DNA of 64,000 nucleotides from Deferrivibrio essentukiensis (GTDB lineage: Bacteria; Chrysiogenota; Deferribacteres; Deferribacterales; Deferrivibrionaceae). The DNA lies in contig NZ_JAJAFU010000003.1 of the NCBI RefSeq assembly GCF_020480685.1, positions 106,243-170,242 on the forward strand. Reading direction: 5' to 3'. The notes beneath the pieces are model-generated. The model had not been told where the DNA came from. It did no database searches and was given only the letters and a program-made list of their open reading frames with translations. The position numbers were made by a program, and so were the translations under genes. Shown in pieces: positions 8,728-18,763 of this stretch. Position 1 is the first letter of the stretch, and the number at the start of each line of letters is the position of its first letter.

Positions 8728-9519
8728 ATGATAAAATTCACAAAAATGAGTGGCTCGGGGAACGATTTTATCCTTATAGATAACAGGGATAAAAAGATTG
8801 ATTACAATAAGAACTTTATTGAGAAGGTATGCAAAAGATCACTTTCGGTGGGGGCAGACGGGATAATCTTTATAGAAAAGTCAACAGTGGCAGATTTTAA
8901 ATGGGCATTTTTCAACTCTGATGGCTCAGTAGCAGAAATGTGCGGTAACGGCTCAAGATGTGCAGCTAGATTTGCCTACCTTAATAATATAGCAGGTAAA
9001 CGAATGAAATTTGAAACCCTTGCTGGGATAATAGAAGCTGAAATAAAAGAAGGGGTTAATGTTAAGGTACAACTTACGCAACCTTTTGATGAAAAATTAA
9101 ATTTTAATGTGGATGATTATAAGTTATCTTACATAAATACAGGTGTCCCACACGCTGTCATTGAAACTGATAATATCGAAAGTGTTGATATTGTAAAATC
9201 AGGTGCTTTTTTGCGTTATCACAATCATTTTGCACCTGCAGGGACAAATGTGGATTTTTATGAAGTAGTCAATGACAACACTGTAAAAATGAGAACATAT
9301 GAAAGGGGTGTTGAAGCTGAAACACTTGCCTGTGGCACAGGTGCTGCAGCCGTTTCAATAATTGCTTCTAAAAATAATAAGTTAAAATCTCCTATAACTG
9401 TAATCACAAGAAGTGGACTGAAGCTAAAAATTTATCTTGAAAATGAAAAAGTATACCTTGAGGGTGAAGCAAGAGTTATTTATACAGGTGAATTAGACAG
9501 GGAAGCTTTTGAATACTAA
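8728..9519 (+). CDS. dapF: Diaminopimelate epimerase
   Basis: DapF interconverts LL- and meso-diaminopimelate, feeding lysine and peptidoglycan synthesis. The 263-residue protein has both catalytic cysteines in context: Cys72 in AEMCGNGSRC and Cys202 in LACGTGAAA. The N-terminal MSGSGNDFILID is also diagnostic. It sits directly after the maturation protease and 15 bases before the dapA start, forming a dapF-dapA-dapB set; a ribosome site AAGAGG overlaps the previous stop. Confidence 0.97.
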   Translation: MIKFTKMSGSGNDFILIDNRDKKIDYNKNFIEKVCKRSLSVGADGIIFIEKSTVADFKWAFFNSDGSVAEMCGNGSRCAARFAYLNNIAGKRMKFETLAGIIEAEIKEGVNVKVQLTQPFDEKLNFNVDDYKLSYINTGVPHAVIETDNIESVDIVKSGAFLRYHNHFAPAGTNVDFYEVVNDNTVKMRTYERGVEAETLACGTGAAAVSIIASKNNKLKSPITVITRSGLKLKIYLENEKVYLEGEARVIYTGELDREAFEY

Positions 9520-9534
9520 TAGATGGAGGATGTT

Positions 9535-10416
9535 ATGTTTAAGGGAAGTATTGTAGCAATTGTAACACCGATGAAAAATAACAAAGTTGACGAGGAAGCA
9601 CTAAGACGCTTGGTGGAGTTTCAAATCGAAAATGGAACTGACGGAATTGTTCCTTGTGGGACAACAGGTGAATCAGCAACACTTACTTATGAAGAGCATT
9701 GCCAGGTAATCGATATAGTAATCGATCAGGTCAAAAAAAGGGTACCTGTAATTGCAGGGACCGGCTCAAACAGCACTCATGAAACAATATTTTTAACAGA
9801 ACATGCTAAAAAGGCGGGAGCTGATGGCGCTTTGGTAATAACCCCTTACTATAACAAACCTACTCAAGAGGGTCTTTACCAGCATTTTAAAGCAGTTGCT
9901 GAAGCTGTTGATATACCAATAATTTTATACAATGTACCTGGAAGGACGGCTTGCAATATGTTGCCTGAAACTGTCATTAGGCTTTCAAAGATAAAAAATA
10001 TCGTGGGCGTAAAAGAGGCAAGCGGCTCACTTGATCAGGCCACAGAAATTATTCTTAATACCGACGATGAATTTGCACTATTAAGCGGGGAAGACTCTTT
10101 ATCTTATCCACTATACTGTATCGGGGCAAAAGGTGTAATATCAGTAGCCACAAACATTGTGCCTGCACTTATGGCAAAGATGTGCGACGCTTTTGAAGCA
10201 GGAGATTATAAAACCGCCCTTGAAACACATTTAAAACTATTCCCGCTTTTTAAAGCAATCTTCTTTGAAACAAATCCTATACCTATCAAGAAAGCAGTGC
10301 ATTTAATGGGGCTAATAGAGGATGAAATCAGATTACCTCTTGTCAAGATGACCAAAGCAAATGAGGACAAACTTAGAAAAGTATTAATAGACCTTGGAAT
10401 AAATCTAAAGAATTGA
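9535..10416 (+). CDS. dapA: 4-hydroxy-tetrahydrodipicolinate synthase
   Basis: DapA condenses aspartate semialdehyde with pyruvate, the first committed step to diaminopimelate. The protein has 293 residues from the ATG at 9535, preferred over 9523 because GGAGG lies 5 bases ahead. The Schiff-base lysine is Lys160 (GVKEASGS), with Tyr132 (LYNVPGRT) and the Thr43-Thr44 pair (PCGTTGES) also in place. The reading frame is intact and the length normal. It is followed after ten bases by dapB. Confidence 0.97.
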   Translation: MFKGSIVAIVTPMKNNKVDEEALRRLVEFQIENGTDGIVPCGTTGESATLTYEEHCQVIDIVIDQVKKRVPVIAGTGSNSTHETIFLTEHAKKAGADGALVITPYYNKPTQEGLYQHFKAVAEAVDIPIILYNVPGRTACNMLPETVIRLSKIKNIVGVKEASGSLDQATEIILNTDDEFALLSGEDSLSYPLYCIGAKGVISVATNIVPALMAKMCDAFEAGDYKTALETHLKLFPLFKAIFFETNPIPIKKAVHLMGLIEDEIRLPLVKMTKANEDKLRKVLIDLGINLKN

Positions 10417-10426
10417 GGGATAATGT

Positions 10427-11227
10427 ATGGTTAATATAGGCGTAATCGGTGCAGCCGGAAGAATGGGGAGAAGGATAATAGCCCTTAGCGGTGAAGATGC
10501 TAATACCAATATCACAGCCGCCTATGAATATTCTAAATCCGAATTTTTAGGACAAGATTCAGGGACTTTGGCAGGGATAGGGGAAACAGGTATAAAAATT
10601 GAATCTGATATAGAAAACGCAAAAAATAAATGTGATGTATTAATAGATTTTACAGGTGCAAAACCAACAATGAGCAATCTTGAAAAATACAGGGTAGCAA
10701 ATATACCGCTTGTCATCGGCAGTACAGGTTTTGAGCCGGATGAAATCGAAAGGATAAAAGAGCTCGGCAAACAGCTGCCTGTGGTATTTGCTCCAAACAT
10801 GAGTCTTGGTGTCAATCTTACATTTAAAATCTTAGAAATGGTTTCAAAGGCCATAGGTGACATATATGATATTGAGATAATCGAATCTCATCATAGACTT
10901 AAAAAAGATGCTCCAAGCGGGACAGCCATGAAAATGGCAGAGGTAATTGCTAATACACTCAAAAGGGACCTTGATAAAGATGCAGTCTACTGCAGAAGAG
11001 GACTCATTGGGGAAAGGACTGATAAAGAGATAGGGATTCAAACTATTAGAGCCGGCGATATCGTTGGAGAACATACTGTAATGTTTTGTGGACAAGGGGA
11101 AAGGATAGAAATTACCCATAAGGCTCACACAAGGGATACATTTGCAAAAGGTGCTATAACTGCTGCAAAATGGTTGAAAGGGAAAAGCCCCGCTCTTTAT
11201 AGTATGTTTGATGTATTAGGACTATAA
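10427..11227 (+). CDS. dapB: 4-hydroxy-tetrahydrodipicolinate reductase
   Basis: DapB reduces the DapA product with NAD(P)H. The 266-residue protein has the dinucleotide loop GAAGRMGRRI at residues 8-17 and the catalytic block ESHHRLKKDAPSGTA, with His155/His156 and Lys160 as the expected proton donor and substrate-binding residues. GVNLTFKIL and STGF are further family blocks. It is the last gene of the dap operon and is followed at once by a strong hairpin terminator. Confidence 0.97.
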   Translation: MVNIGVIGAAGRMGRRIIALSGEDANTNITAAYEYSKSEFLGQDSGTLAGIGETGIKIESDIENAKNKCDVLIDFTGAKPTMSNLEKYRVANIPLVIGSTGFEPDEIERIKELGKQLPVVFAPNMSLGVNLTFKILEMVSKAIGDIYDIEIIESHHRLKKDAPSGTAMKMAEVIANTLKRDLDKDAVYCRRGLIGERTDKEIGIQTIRAGDIVGEHTVMFCGQGERIEITHKAHTRDTFAKGAITAAKWLKGKSPALYSMFDVLGL

Positions 11228-11258
11228 AAAAAGCGACCCTTACAGGGTCGCTTTTTTT
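11226..11258. terminator. Bidirectional intrinsic terminator between dapB and ilvD
   Basis: AGCGACCCT at 11232-11240 pairs perfectly with AGGGTCGCT at 11244-11252 around a three-base loop. An A run precedes and a T run follows the stem, so the same hairpin ends transcription from both sides. It overlaps the stop region of both convergent genes. Confidence 0.93.
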
Positions 11259-13089
11259 ATTCATACTTTGATATATCTCTTACCGCACCTTTAGCGGCAC
11301 TTGTAGTAAATATCGAATAAGCCTTTAAGGCTTTGGAAACATTTCTCTTCCTGTTTAAAGGCTTAAAGCCTCTTTTTGCCACCTCTTCCCTTCTTCTGTT
11401 CAGCTCTTTGTCAGAAATTTCTATTGAAATTTTTCTATTTGGTATATCAATCTTTATAGTATCCCCGTCATTAATAAGTGCAATATTCCCGCCTTCTGCC
11501 GCTTCAGGAGAAACATGACCTATGGAAAGCCCTGACGTGCCGCCTGAAAACCTTCCATCTGTAATAAGTGCGCATACTTTTCCAAGCCCTTTTGATTTAA
11601 GATAGCTTGTGGGGTAAAGCATCTCCTGCATACCCGGACCTCCTTTTGGACCCTCATATCTTATTATCACCACATCGCCAGGCACTATTTTATCAGATAA
11701 AATGGCATTTACCGCATCTTCCTGACTTTCAAACACCCTTGCTTTACCTGTAAATTTCAAAATACTTTCATCCACACCGGCAGTTTTAACTATACACCCA
11801 TCATAAGCCAGATTTCCATAAAGCACGGCAAGCCCCCCATCCTGACTGTACGCATTTTTCTTATCCCTTATACACCCCTTTTCTCGGTCGGTGTCAAGCT
11901 CCCAATATTTATCCTGTGAAAATGGCTCAAGGGTCGGCACATTTCCCGGTGCTGCAGAATAAAACTTAAGGGCATCAGCATCTTTATTTACAATATCCCA
12001 TTTTTTAATGGCATCTTTTAGTGAATCTGTATGAACAGTCTTTACATCTGTGTGTATCAGGCCTGCCCTGTCAAGCTCACCCAAAATCCCCATTATTCCA
12101 CCTGCTCTGTGAACATCTTCAATATGGTATTTGTCAGTTGAAGGAGCAACTTTACATAAGTGGGGAACTTTTCTGGAAAGCCTGTCAATATCAGCCATTG
12201 TAAAATCAACACCTGCTTCATAAGCTATTGCAAGAAGATGAAGCACAGTATTTGTTGACCCACCCATTGCAATATCAAGGGTCATTGCATTTTCAAAGGC
12301 TTTAAAATTTGCGATAGACCTTGGCAACACCGACTCATCATTATTCTCATAATAAGCCTTTGTAAGCTCTACAATTCTCTTGCCAGCACTTACAAAAAGC
12401 TCTTTTCTTAATTTATGTGTGGCAACCAAAGTGCCGTTTCCAGGAAAAGCAAGCCCCAAAGCCTCAGCCAAGCAATTCATGGAGTTTGCAGTAAACATTC
12501 CAGAACATGAGCCACATGTTGGGCAGGCTGAGCGTTCCATAATGACTGTCTCTTCATCCGTCACTTCATCACTTACAGCAGCTACCATAGCATCCACTAA
12601 ATCCATCTTTTTTAAATTTCCACGAAGTTCAGCTTTGCCTGCCTCCATAGGACCACCGGAAACGAATACAGCAGGAATATTTAGCCTCATGGCGGCCATC
12701 ATCATCCCGGGGGTAATTTTATCGCAATTTGAAATACACACCATTGCATCTACGCAGTGAGCATTAAGCATATACTCTACCGAATCAGCAATAAGCTCCC
12801 TTGAAGGGAGACTGTAAAGCATACCATCATGCCCCATTGCAATCCCGTCATCTATTGCAATTGTATTCATCTCCTTAGGGACACCACCTGCTTCTTTTAT
12901 AGCCTCAGCTACAATATCACCATTATGTTTCAAATGCACATGTCCCGGAACAAACTCGGTGTAAGAATTGACAATAGCAATTATAGGTTTATTAAAATCT
13001 TCCTCTTTTGTACCGGTCGCACGCCAAAGTGCCCTTGCTCCCGCCATATTTCTCCCTTGAGTTGAAGTATAAGATCTGTATCTTGGCAT
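11257..13089 (-). CDS. ilvD: Dihydroxy-acid dehydratase
   Basis: IlvD dehydrates dihydroxy-isovalerate and dihydroxy-methylvalerate in valine, isoleucine and leucine synthesis. The 610-residue length fits the E. coli-type enzyme. Cysteines expected to bind the Fe-S cluster are visible: Cys122 ([10 protein letters not shown]), Cys189/Cys192/Cys195 (ACPTCGSC). The C-terminal [15 protein letters not shown] block is also diagnostic. GGAGG lies close ahead of the ATG. No other ilv or leu genes flank it; it is transcribed alone, against the dap operon. Confidence 0.97.
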   Translation of the reverse strand: MPRYRSYTSTQGRNMAGARALWRATGTKEEDFNKPIIAIVNSYTEFVPGHVHLKHNGDIVAEAIKEAGGVPKEMNTIAIDDGIAMGHDGMLYSLPSRELIADSVEYMLNAHCVDAMVCISNCDKITPGMMMAAMRLNIPAVFVSGGPMEAGKAELRGNLKKMDLVDAMVAAVSDEVTDEETVIMERSACPTCGSCSGMFTANSMNCLAEALGLAFPGNGTLVATHKLRKELFVSAGKRIVELTKAYYENNDESVLPRSIANFKAFENAMTLDIAMGGSTNTVLHLLAIAYEAGVDFTMADIDRLSRKVPHLCKVAPSTDKYHIEDVHRAGGIMGILGELDRAGLIHTDVKTVHTDSLKDAIKKWDIVNKDADALKFYSAAPGNVPTLEPFSQDKYWELDTDREKGCIRDKKNAYSQDGGLAVLYGNLAYDGCIVKTAGVDESILKFTGKARVFESQEDAVNAILSDKIVPGDVVIIRYEGPKGGPGMQEMLYPTSYLKSKGLGKVCALITDGRFSGGTSGLSIGHVSPEAAEGGNIALINDGDTIKIDIPNRKISIEISDKELNRRREEVAKRGFKPLNRKRNVSKALKAYSIFTTSAAKGAVRDISKYE

Positions 13090-13118
13090 AACTCCTCCAT
13101 AATTAGTTATAATGGTTA

Positions 13119-13146
13119 TTTATACCACTTTATAAAAATATCACAA
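13119..13146 (-). promoter_or_regulatory. Candidate ilvD promoter
   Basis: On the minus strand TTGTGA (13146-13141) and TATAAA (13124-13119) are 16 bases apart, about 30 bases upstream of the ilvD start. It lies back to back with the promoter of the chemosensory operon. Confidence 0.5.
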
Positions 13147-13183
13147 TATTTTTTAAAAAATATCATTTTTGCATAAAATAATA

Positions 13184-13211
13184 TTGTCATTCATTTTTTT
13201 TGTGGTAAAAT
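13184..13211 (+). promoter_or_regulatory. Promoter of the chemosensory operon, ending next to the start codon
   Basis: TTGTCA at 13184-13189 and TAAAAT at 13206-13211 have a 16-base spacer. The -10 ends only six bases before the ATG at 13218, so RNA would start at or near the A of the ATG. There is no ribosome site ahead of that ATG, which fits a leaderless message. Confidence 0.55.
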
Positions 13212-13217
13212 TTTGGC

Positions 13218-13667
13218 ATGCATATCCTTTTTAAGCAAAACAATACTTTTTTTTGTGTTGATGAAAAATATGTAGAAATGTTTGTATTATCAAAAAATTT
13301 TTACAATTTTGCAATGACACCGAACTTTATATCAGGCTTTGAAAATATTAAGGGTGAAATCTACCCGGTTATCGATTTACATGGATTTATATCTAACTCA
13401 AACCATGAGGAAAAGGAGTATTTAATAAAATTAACTCAACCTCTAAGCATCTTGCTTTACAGCACCATAAGACCTAATATTATTGAAATTTTGGATACCG
13501 TTCAAAAAACGAAAGTAGATTCGGACTTAAAAACCATATGCGATTTCAATTTTAGAATTGAAAATAATATCATTTATAATCTAAATATGGGGAAGTTAGA
13601 AAACATACTCAAAGATTATCAAAAAAATATTTATATCGGAGATAGTTATGATAAAGAAAGTTTTTAG
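13218..13667 (+). CDS. CheW-like adaptor protein
   Basis: A 149-residue protein with a divergent CheW-like fold. The recognisable part is residues about 40-56, FENIKGEIYPVIDLHGF, matching the central strand pair of CheW (N-[IL]-[RK]-G-x-[IV]-x-P-[IV]-[IV]-D-[LF]). CheW proteins bridge chemoreceptors and CheA. It is the first gene of the cluster and overlaps the receptor gene by 20 bases, so the pair is translationally coupled. The start shown has no ribosome site. Alternative starts further in would cut the first strand of the fold. The identification rests on this motif and on context. Confidence 0.7.
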   Translation: MHILFKQNNTFFCVDEKYVEMFVLSKNFYNFAMTPNFISGFENIKGEIYPVIDLHGFISNSNHEEKEYLIKLTQPLSILLYSTIRPNIIEILDTVQKTKVDSDLKTICDFNFRIENNIIYNLNMGKLENILKDYQKNIYIGDSYDKESF

Positions 13668-15816
13668 TCTCAAATCAATTGTATACTCAAGGCTTATACT
13701 CCTTTCGGCTCTGTTTGTCGCTTTTTTAATGTCAATTATGCTTTTAAGTTCTAATCTCATCAAAAAGCTTGATGTCAAATATTCAAATATGATTAAGGAA
13801 AATTTGGTAGATTTGATAGAATCAAAAATAAATGCCGAATCATATTACCTGGAAAGCTCCTTTATAAAACTTCACCTTATTGCCGACCAAAATAACGGAG
13901 CGATAGAAGATATCGTTAAAAATATATCTTTGGGGGAAAACACAAGGCTAAATCTCTACAAGCAAATAGAAAATTCATTCATATTAAGATATTCAAGCGC
14001 TGAAAAACCTTCAAACACAATTGGGCTCAATTCAGAAATTGTGGCTGTCACATCAAGCGGCGGCAGTAAAATTTACAAAACTATCACAAATGACTCTTTA
14101 TTCTTAAACGGATATTTCGGATACACTTACAAAGGGGATAAATACATCGTCCAGATTGGTAAAATAACCCCTATGAAATTTGATACATTAAACGAACTAA
14201 ACATCCACAATGACCAAAACTACAAATTTGTGGATTTTAACAATGAAGAAATTATTTACACTGCTAAAGATACCAATAAAAATCCAAATGCTCATTTTAT
14301 TCCAATGACAAAGCAGTATATAGAAATCAAAAGCATACAAAAAAGCGACTATACTAATGTATACGTAATTATCTTTATCGGACTTTTAATCCTTTTTATA
14401 TGCTGGCTTATCACTGAAATATTTTATTATAAGTTTTCCACAAAACCTATTATAGAAATCACTAACTCTTTAAATAATATACTTGAAAATAGCAGTAAAT
14501 CAGATTTTAAGGAACAGCATATTGAAGAGTACGATAAGATTTCCACAACTATTCAAGCTGTTATAGACAAAATATCTCTCCAACAACAACAAATGGAAAC
14601 TCTTTTAAATAGACTACCAATACCGGTGGCAGTAATAGATATAAATTATAACTTTTTATATAGAAATTCCTCTTTTAATACTCTTTTAAGTCTACCTGAT
14701 GATTTAAGCGACCAAAATTTTTTGGACATAATCCCTGAAACTTTAAAAAGCTTAGAAACCAATATTACAGCTTTTTTAAATTCACCGAAACAGAAGGATA
14801 AATTTGAGCTTTACGACCCGAAAAAGAATGAGTACTTCATAGTAAGATTTGGGAAAATCACTAATGAGAGCAGCAAGATTACAAATACCATCATACTTTT
14901 CAATGATATCACATTCCAAAAAAGGGAGCTTGAAAATCAGAAGAGAAGGAAAGAAGAGATAGAAAATATTTTATTAAATATAGAAGAATCCGTAATGCGC
15001 CTTACATCTTCGTCAAAAGAGCTTAGGATGTCTGCCGAATCTCTTAGCACTATGCTTGCGCAGCAAAACACAAGCCTTGCCGAAACAAACGTTGCAATTC
15101 AGGAGCTTAGCACTTCAGCCGACAGTATTTTAAACAAAACGTCACATATCCTTGATGTCTCAAATAAAGTAGATAAGGCGTCTCAGATAGGTTTTAACGA
15201 AGTGGAAAAGTCATTTAACAAAATCAATAGCGTTATAAAGATTACTGACACTTTGACAGATACAATATTCCAGTTAAACAAAAAAACTCATAATATTAGT
15301 AAAATATTAAAAACAATTTATGAAATCTCTGAGCAGACAAATCTTTTGGCACTTAACGCTTCTATAGAATCTGTAAGAGGTGATTCCAACAGTATGTCAT
15401 TTAAAATTATAGCTGAAGAGATAAGGGAATTATCTGATAAAACATACGGTTTTAGCAAAGAGATAGAGAAAGAGCTTGAAGACATTACAGATGTAGGCTC
15501 AAATTCCGTAATGATTGTGGAAGAAGCTGAAAAGCTATTAAAAGATACTTTTGAACATATGCAGGAAAATAAAGGCAATTTTGAAGTCATCAAAAATGAA
15601 GCTGACCACATAAATAAACATCTTATAGAAATTAACAATGTAATCAAAGACTTGAACAATGCCACCAATGATGTACTGACTACATCAAACGACTTAGCGA
15701 TTGCCATGAAAGATGCACTTAATTCTGCCAATGAATCTCAGCAGGCTAGCAAAGATGTAGATGCAGTCATTAAAAATTTAAATGAAACATTAGCCCATTT
15801 GGATAAATTGAAGTAA
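13648..15816 (+). CDS. Methyl-accepting chemoreceptor with extracytoplasmic sensor and PAS domain
   Basis: A 722-residue receptor. Membrane helices are at about 13-34 and 238-260, bounding a sensor domain of about 200 residues. A short linker follows, then a PAS-like domain at about 315-425 (PIPVAVIDINYNFLYRN), then a long coiled-coil signalling domain from 430. The hairpin tip at 559-600 reads EISEQTNLLALNASIES, then FKIIAEEIRELSDKT. The QTNLLALNA block is intact, but the usual ARAGE and GFAVVA parts are replaced (VRGDSNS, SFKIIA), so the tip is divergent. The stop overlaps the cheA ATG by one base. The presence of its own CheW-like, CheA, CheB and CheR in the operon suggests a dedicated array. 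Confidence 0.9.
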   Translation: MIKKVFSLKSIVYSRLILLSALFVAFLMSIMLLSSNLIKKLDVKYSNMIKENLVDLIESKINAESYYLESSFIKLHLIADQNNGAIEDIVKNISLGENTRLNLYKQIENSFILRYSSAEKPSNTIGLNSEIVAVTSSGGSKIYKTITNDSLFLNGYFGYTYKGDKYIVQIGKITPMKFDTLNELNIHNDQNYKFVDFNNEEIIYTAKDTNKNPNAHFIPMTKQYIEIKSIQKSDYTNVYVIIFIGLLILFICWLITEIFYYKFSTKPIIEITNSLNNILENSSKSDFKEQHIEEYDKISTTIQAVIDKISLQQQQMETLLNRLPIPVAVIDINYNFLYRNSSFNTLLSLPDDLSDQNFLDIIPETLKSLETNITAFLNSPKQKDKFELYDPKKNEYFIVRFGKITNESSKITNTIILFNDITFQKRELENQKRRKEEIENILLNIEESVMRLTSSSKELRMSAESLSTMLAQQNTSLAETNVAIQELSTSADSILNKTSHILDVSNKVDKASQIGFNEVEKSFNKINSVIKITDTLTDTIFQLNKKTHNISKILKTIYEISEQTNLLALNASIESVRGDSNSMSFKIIAEEIRELSDKTYGFSKEIEKELEDITDVGSNSVMIVEEAEKLLKDTFEHMQENKGNFEVIKNEADHINKHLIEINNVIKDLNNATNDVLTTSNDLAIAMKDALNSANESQQASKDVDAVIKNLNETLAHLDKLK

Positions 15817-17750
15817 TGATTGAAAATAACAAACTCAGAGAATTATTTGTTGATGAAGTTTTGTACCATATACGTCAAGCCCGTGACTTTTTAAATAAAT
15901 CTTTTGAGTCATCAAAAGACAGCGCTGAAGTTTTTAAAATTGTCAAAGTATTTCACACGATTAAGGGCTCAGCAGGGATAATGGGGCTTGAAAAATTTAC
16001 AGATATACTACACACTTGTGAAACTTTTTTTCAAGCAATAAATAAGGCAGGTTACACACCTGAAACAAAAATAAAAGCTATTAAGATTATCGACGAGATA
16101 GAAACCCTTATTTCAAATTTCCCTGACAAGTTTGACCAACATCTTAAAAATCTTGAAGACATAATCTCATCAAAAAACGAGGATGAAGCACCCATTGAAA
16201 AGCCGGCAGAAAATATCAAAAAAGATGAAATTAAGACATCAGGAATAAAAATAAACACAGATATAGTTGCACAATTAAGACAGCTTGCCCAAGAAGTAAC
16301 CCAAATAGTTGAATACAGTTTTAGCCCTGTTAGTAATAAAGAGAAGAAAAAATATAAAGACAAGGTTTCTGAACTTTTTCAACATATCGAAAATATTACA
16401 CTTGTAAGTCTTGAAGAGCTCACACCTAAAATAAAAAATATTGCCCATTACACCGCAACAAAGCTCAATAAAGATATAAATATCGATATAAATTTTAACA
16501 AAGTAGGTGTAGATAAAAGATTTTTTAGTATTGTCGAAGAAGCCCTGATACACCTTGTCAGAAACTCTATATCTCATGGAATCGAGTCACCAGAAGTAAG
16601 AAAGGAAAAAGGGAAAAATGATAAGGGGAGCATAATTGTCACTGCAAGCAGTCATGGAAGCAAAATAAAAATTACGGTAGAAGATGACGGGCAAGGTATT
16701 AATATTGAAGCTATTACAAAAAAAGCCATAGAGCAAAACATACTAACTGAAAATGAAGCAAAGACCGCTTCTGCTAATATGTTGATAAACCTAATTTTCA
16801 GACCTAATTTTTCCACAGCAGAGACAATTGACAATATTAGTGGCAGAGGTATCGGGCTTGATATTGTAAAAGAAAGGGTAGAAGCAGTAGGCGGCCTTAT
16901 AAAAGTATCCACTTCAAACAAAGGGACAAAATTCATTCTGGAAATGCCCGTCTCATTCAATATTATGTATTGCGGCATTCTATCTACAAAAGGTGAAAAA
17001 GTCGCAATTCCTCTTTATCTAATAGACAGATTTATCTCTATTAAAGAGCATATGTTAATTAGAGACAATAGGTCAAACAGGATAATCTATAACGAAAAAG
17101 AATATGAGCACATAAGTATTTCTAACTTCTTTGCTACAGAATCAGAATATGATGCCATTGGTGTAATAGTGATGGGAAAAGAAACGGTGTTGTCTTTCGA
17201 AAAGTATGAAGGGGAAAAATTATTCTACGTCAAACAGTTAACAGGGGTAATAACATCAGTGCCAAATATAATAGGCTTTGCAGTTGATGATACTTTTAGG
17301 CCTATTGCCATAATTAACCCCCTCACCATATCAAGCTCAAACCTATACCCAATTAATAGCACAGTTGAAAATCAAAAATCTATAAAATCAAAAAAACACA
17401 CTGCTTTGGTAGCCGATGATAATAACCTTATAAAAGAAATGATTTCAGACTTTTTAAAAGGGGAAAATATAGACGCAGATACAGCTCAAAATGGTGTAGA
17501 AGCGCTTAAGCTGTTTAAAAATAATAATTATGATATAATAATAACGGATATAGAAATGCCTGAAATGGATGGTATATCCCTTTTAAAAGAGGTTAGAAGT
17601 GGCAATAAGGTTGTCCCGGTGATAATACTCAGCTCAAAAGGGGATGAAAACGATATAAAACTTGCACTAAAAAATGGAGCAAACGGATATTTTGTAAAGA
17701 AATTTTTCACAAGGGAAAATTTCATTAAAAAGGTAAAATCATTATTATGA
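15816..17750 (+). CDS. cheA: Hybrid chemotaxis kinase CheA with C-terminal receiver
   Basis: A 644-residue CheA-REC fusion. Order: Hpt domain (1-110) with phospho-His47 in FHTIKGSAG; linker to 145; a short, divergent dimerisation region (145-220); HATPase domain (235-380) with Asn250 in the N box, DDGQG at 290-294 and GRGIGLD at 343-349; CheW-like regulatory domain (385-505); receiver domain (528-644) with Asp578 in IITDIE and acidic pair ADD near 533. Hybrid CheA-REC proteins are typical of chemosensory systems that serve functions other than the flagellar motor. No separate CheY gene lies in the operon, so the fused receiver may be the output or a phosphate sink. It overlaps cheB by ATGA. 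Confidence 0.93.
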   Translation: MIENNKLRELFVDEVLYHIRQARDFLNKSFESSKDSAEVFKIVKVFHTIKGSAGIMGLEKFTDILHTCETFFQAINKAGYTPETKIKAIKIIDEIETLISNFPDKFDQHLKNLEDIISSKNEDEAPIEKPAENIKKDEIKTSGIKINTDIVAQLRQLAQEVTQIVEYSFSPVSNKEKKKYKDKVSELFQHIENITLVSLEELTPKIKNIAHYTATKLNKDINIDINFNKVGVDKRFFSIVEEALIHLVRNSISHGIESPEVRKEKGKNDKGSIIVTASSHGSKIKITVEDDGQGINIEAITKKAIEQNILTENEAKTASANMLINLIFRPNFSTAETIDNISGRGIGLDIVKERVEAVGGLIKVSTSNKGTKFILEMPVSFNIMYCGILSTKGEKVAIPLYLIDRFISIKEHMLIRDNRSNRIIYNEKEYEHISISNFFATESEYDAIGVIVMGKETVLSFEKYEGEKLFYVKQLTGVITSVPNIIGFAVDDTFRPIAIINPLTISSSNLYPINSTVENQKSIKSKKHTALVADDNNLIKEMISDFLKGENIDADTAQNGVEALKLFKNNNYDIIITDIEMPEMDGISLLKEVRSGNKVVPVIILSSKGDENDIKLALKNGANGYFVKKFFTRENFIKKVKSLL

Positions 17751-18763
17751 GTAATAAAATTAAGATATTTATTGTAGATGATTCCGCATATATCAGAAAC
17801 TTTTTAAAATCAAATCTTAAAGATGAATTTGACATTGTAGGTGAGGCAAAAGACGGCATTGAAGCGTTAAAGAAGGTTTATACCCTAAACCCTGACCTTG
17901 TTATTCTTGACCTTATGATGCCCAAAATGAGTGGAGATATGGTAGCAAAAGCGATTATGTCCAATAAACCGCTACCAATAATAATGCTAACATCCCTTTC
18001 TGACTCAGAAATAAAAAAATCCTTTAATCTTTTAGAAAGTACAGTGGTCGAAATAGTTAAAAAGCCTATGGAGCTTGATAGTAACTTCGTTAATAACCTG
18101 ACAAAAAAGATAAAAATATGTAAAAATCTTAAAATAAATAAGGTGAGCGAGTCCCTCTCTCAGTATGTTACAATGCCCAATAACATCACCCTTAAAAAAA
18201 ATTATGCTTTAACAATAGGTGTTTCAACAGGTGGTCCAAAAACATTGAGAAATTTAATACCATTTTTAACCTCTATAGAAAATCTTCCGATTTTTTTGAT
18301 TCAACACATAGACTTAGAATTTGAAAAAGGGTATTCTGAGTGGATTCAAGAGTTTTCACAAAAAGAGGTTATATTATTATCAAAAAAAACTGTTTTGGAA
18401 GATAAATTATATTTATGCTCAGGTAAATTTAATTTGGATCTAACAAATAATTCAAACAGGCTCTATATTGAGCTCTTACAGGCTGAGCCAAATCAGCTTT
18501 ATTTCCCTTGTATTGACAAAATAGTTACAAATGTTGCCTATAGACTTAAGGATAGGCTGATACATCTTCAACTTACGGGGCTTGGAAATGACGGCCAAGA
18601 GGGTGCATTGATTGCTCACAAGCTTGGAGCTACCATTATTTGTCAGAAACCAGAATCAGCAATTGCAAGCTCAATGCCTAAAGCGGTAGCTGATTTTGCT
18701 GATTACATTTTGGAACTGCATGAAATAAAAGAAAAAATTTTAAATATTCTGAGTGGACAATGA
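17747..18763 (+). CDS. cheB: Chemotaxis methylesterase CheB
   Basis: CheB demethylates or deamidates receptor glutamates and tunes adaptation. The 338-residue protein has a receiver domain (1-125) with Asp55 in VILDLMMPKMSG and a methylesterase domain (150-338). The catalytic triad is visible as Ser160 (GVSTGGP), His187 (IQHID) and Asp282 (GLGNDGQEG). Both domains look active. It is overlapped by four bases at both ends with its neighbours. Confidence 0.95.
   Translation: MSNKIKIFIVDDSAYIRNFLKSNLKDEFDIVGEAKDGIEALKKVYTLNPDLVILDLMMPKMSGDMVAKAIMSNKPLPIIMLTSLSDSEIKKSFNLLESTVVEIVKKPMELDSNFVNNLTKKIKICKNLKINKVSESLSQYVTMPNNITLKKNYALTIGVSTGGPKTLRNLIPFLTSIENLPIFLIQHIDLEFEKGYSEWIQEFSQKEVILLSKKTVLEDKLYLCSGKFNLDLTNNSNRLYIELLQAEPNQLYFPCIDKIVTNVAYRLKDRLIHLQLTGLGNDGQEGALIAHKLGATIICQKPESAIASSMPKAVADFADYILELHEIKEKILNILSGQ

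Noticed and set aside
12380..12760. Open frame of 126 codons on the plus strand inside ilvD
   Set aside because: It lies wholly within a well-conserved gene on the other strand and has no recognisable motif; a shadow frame.
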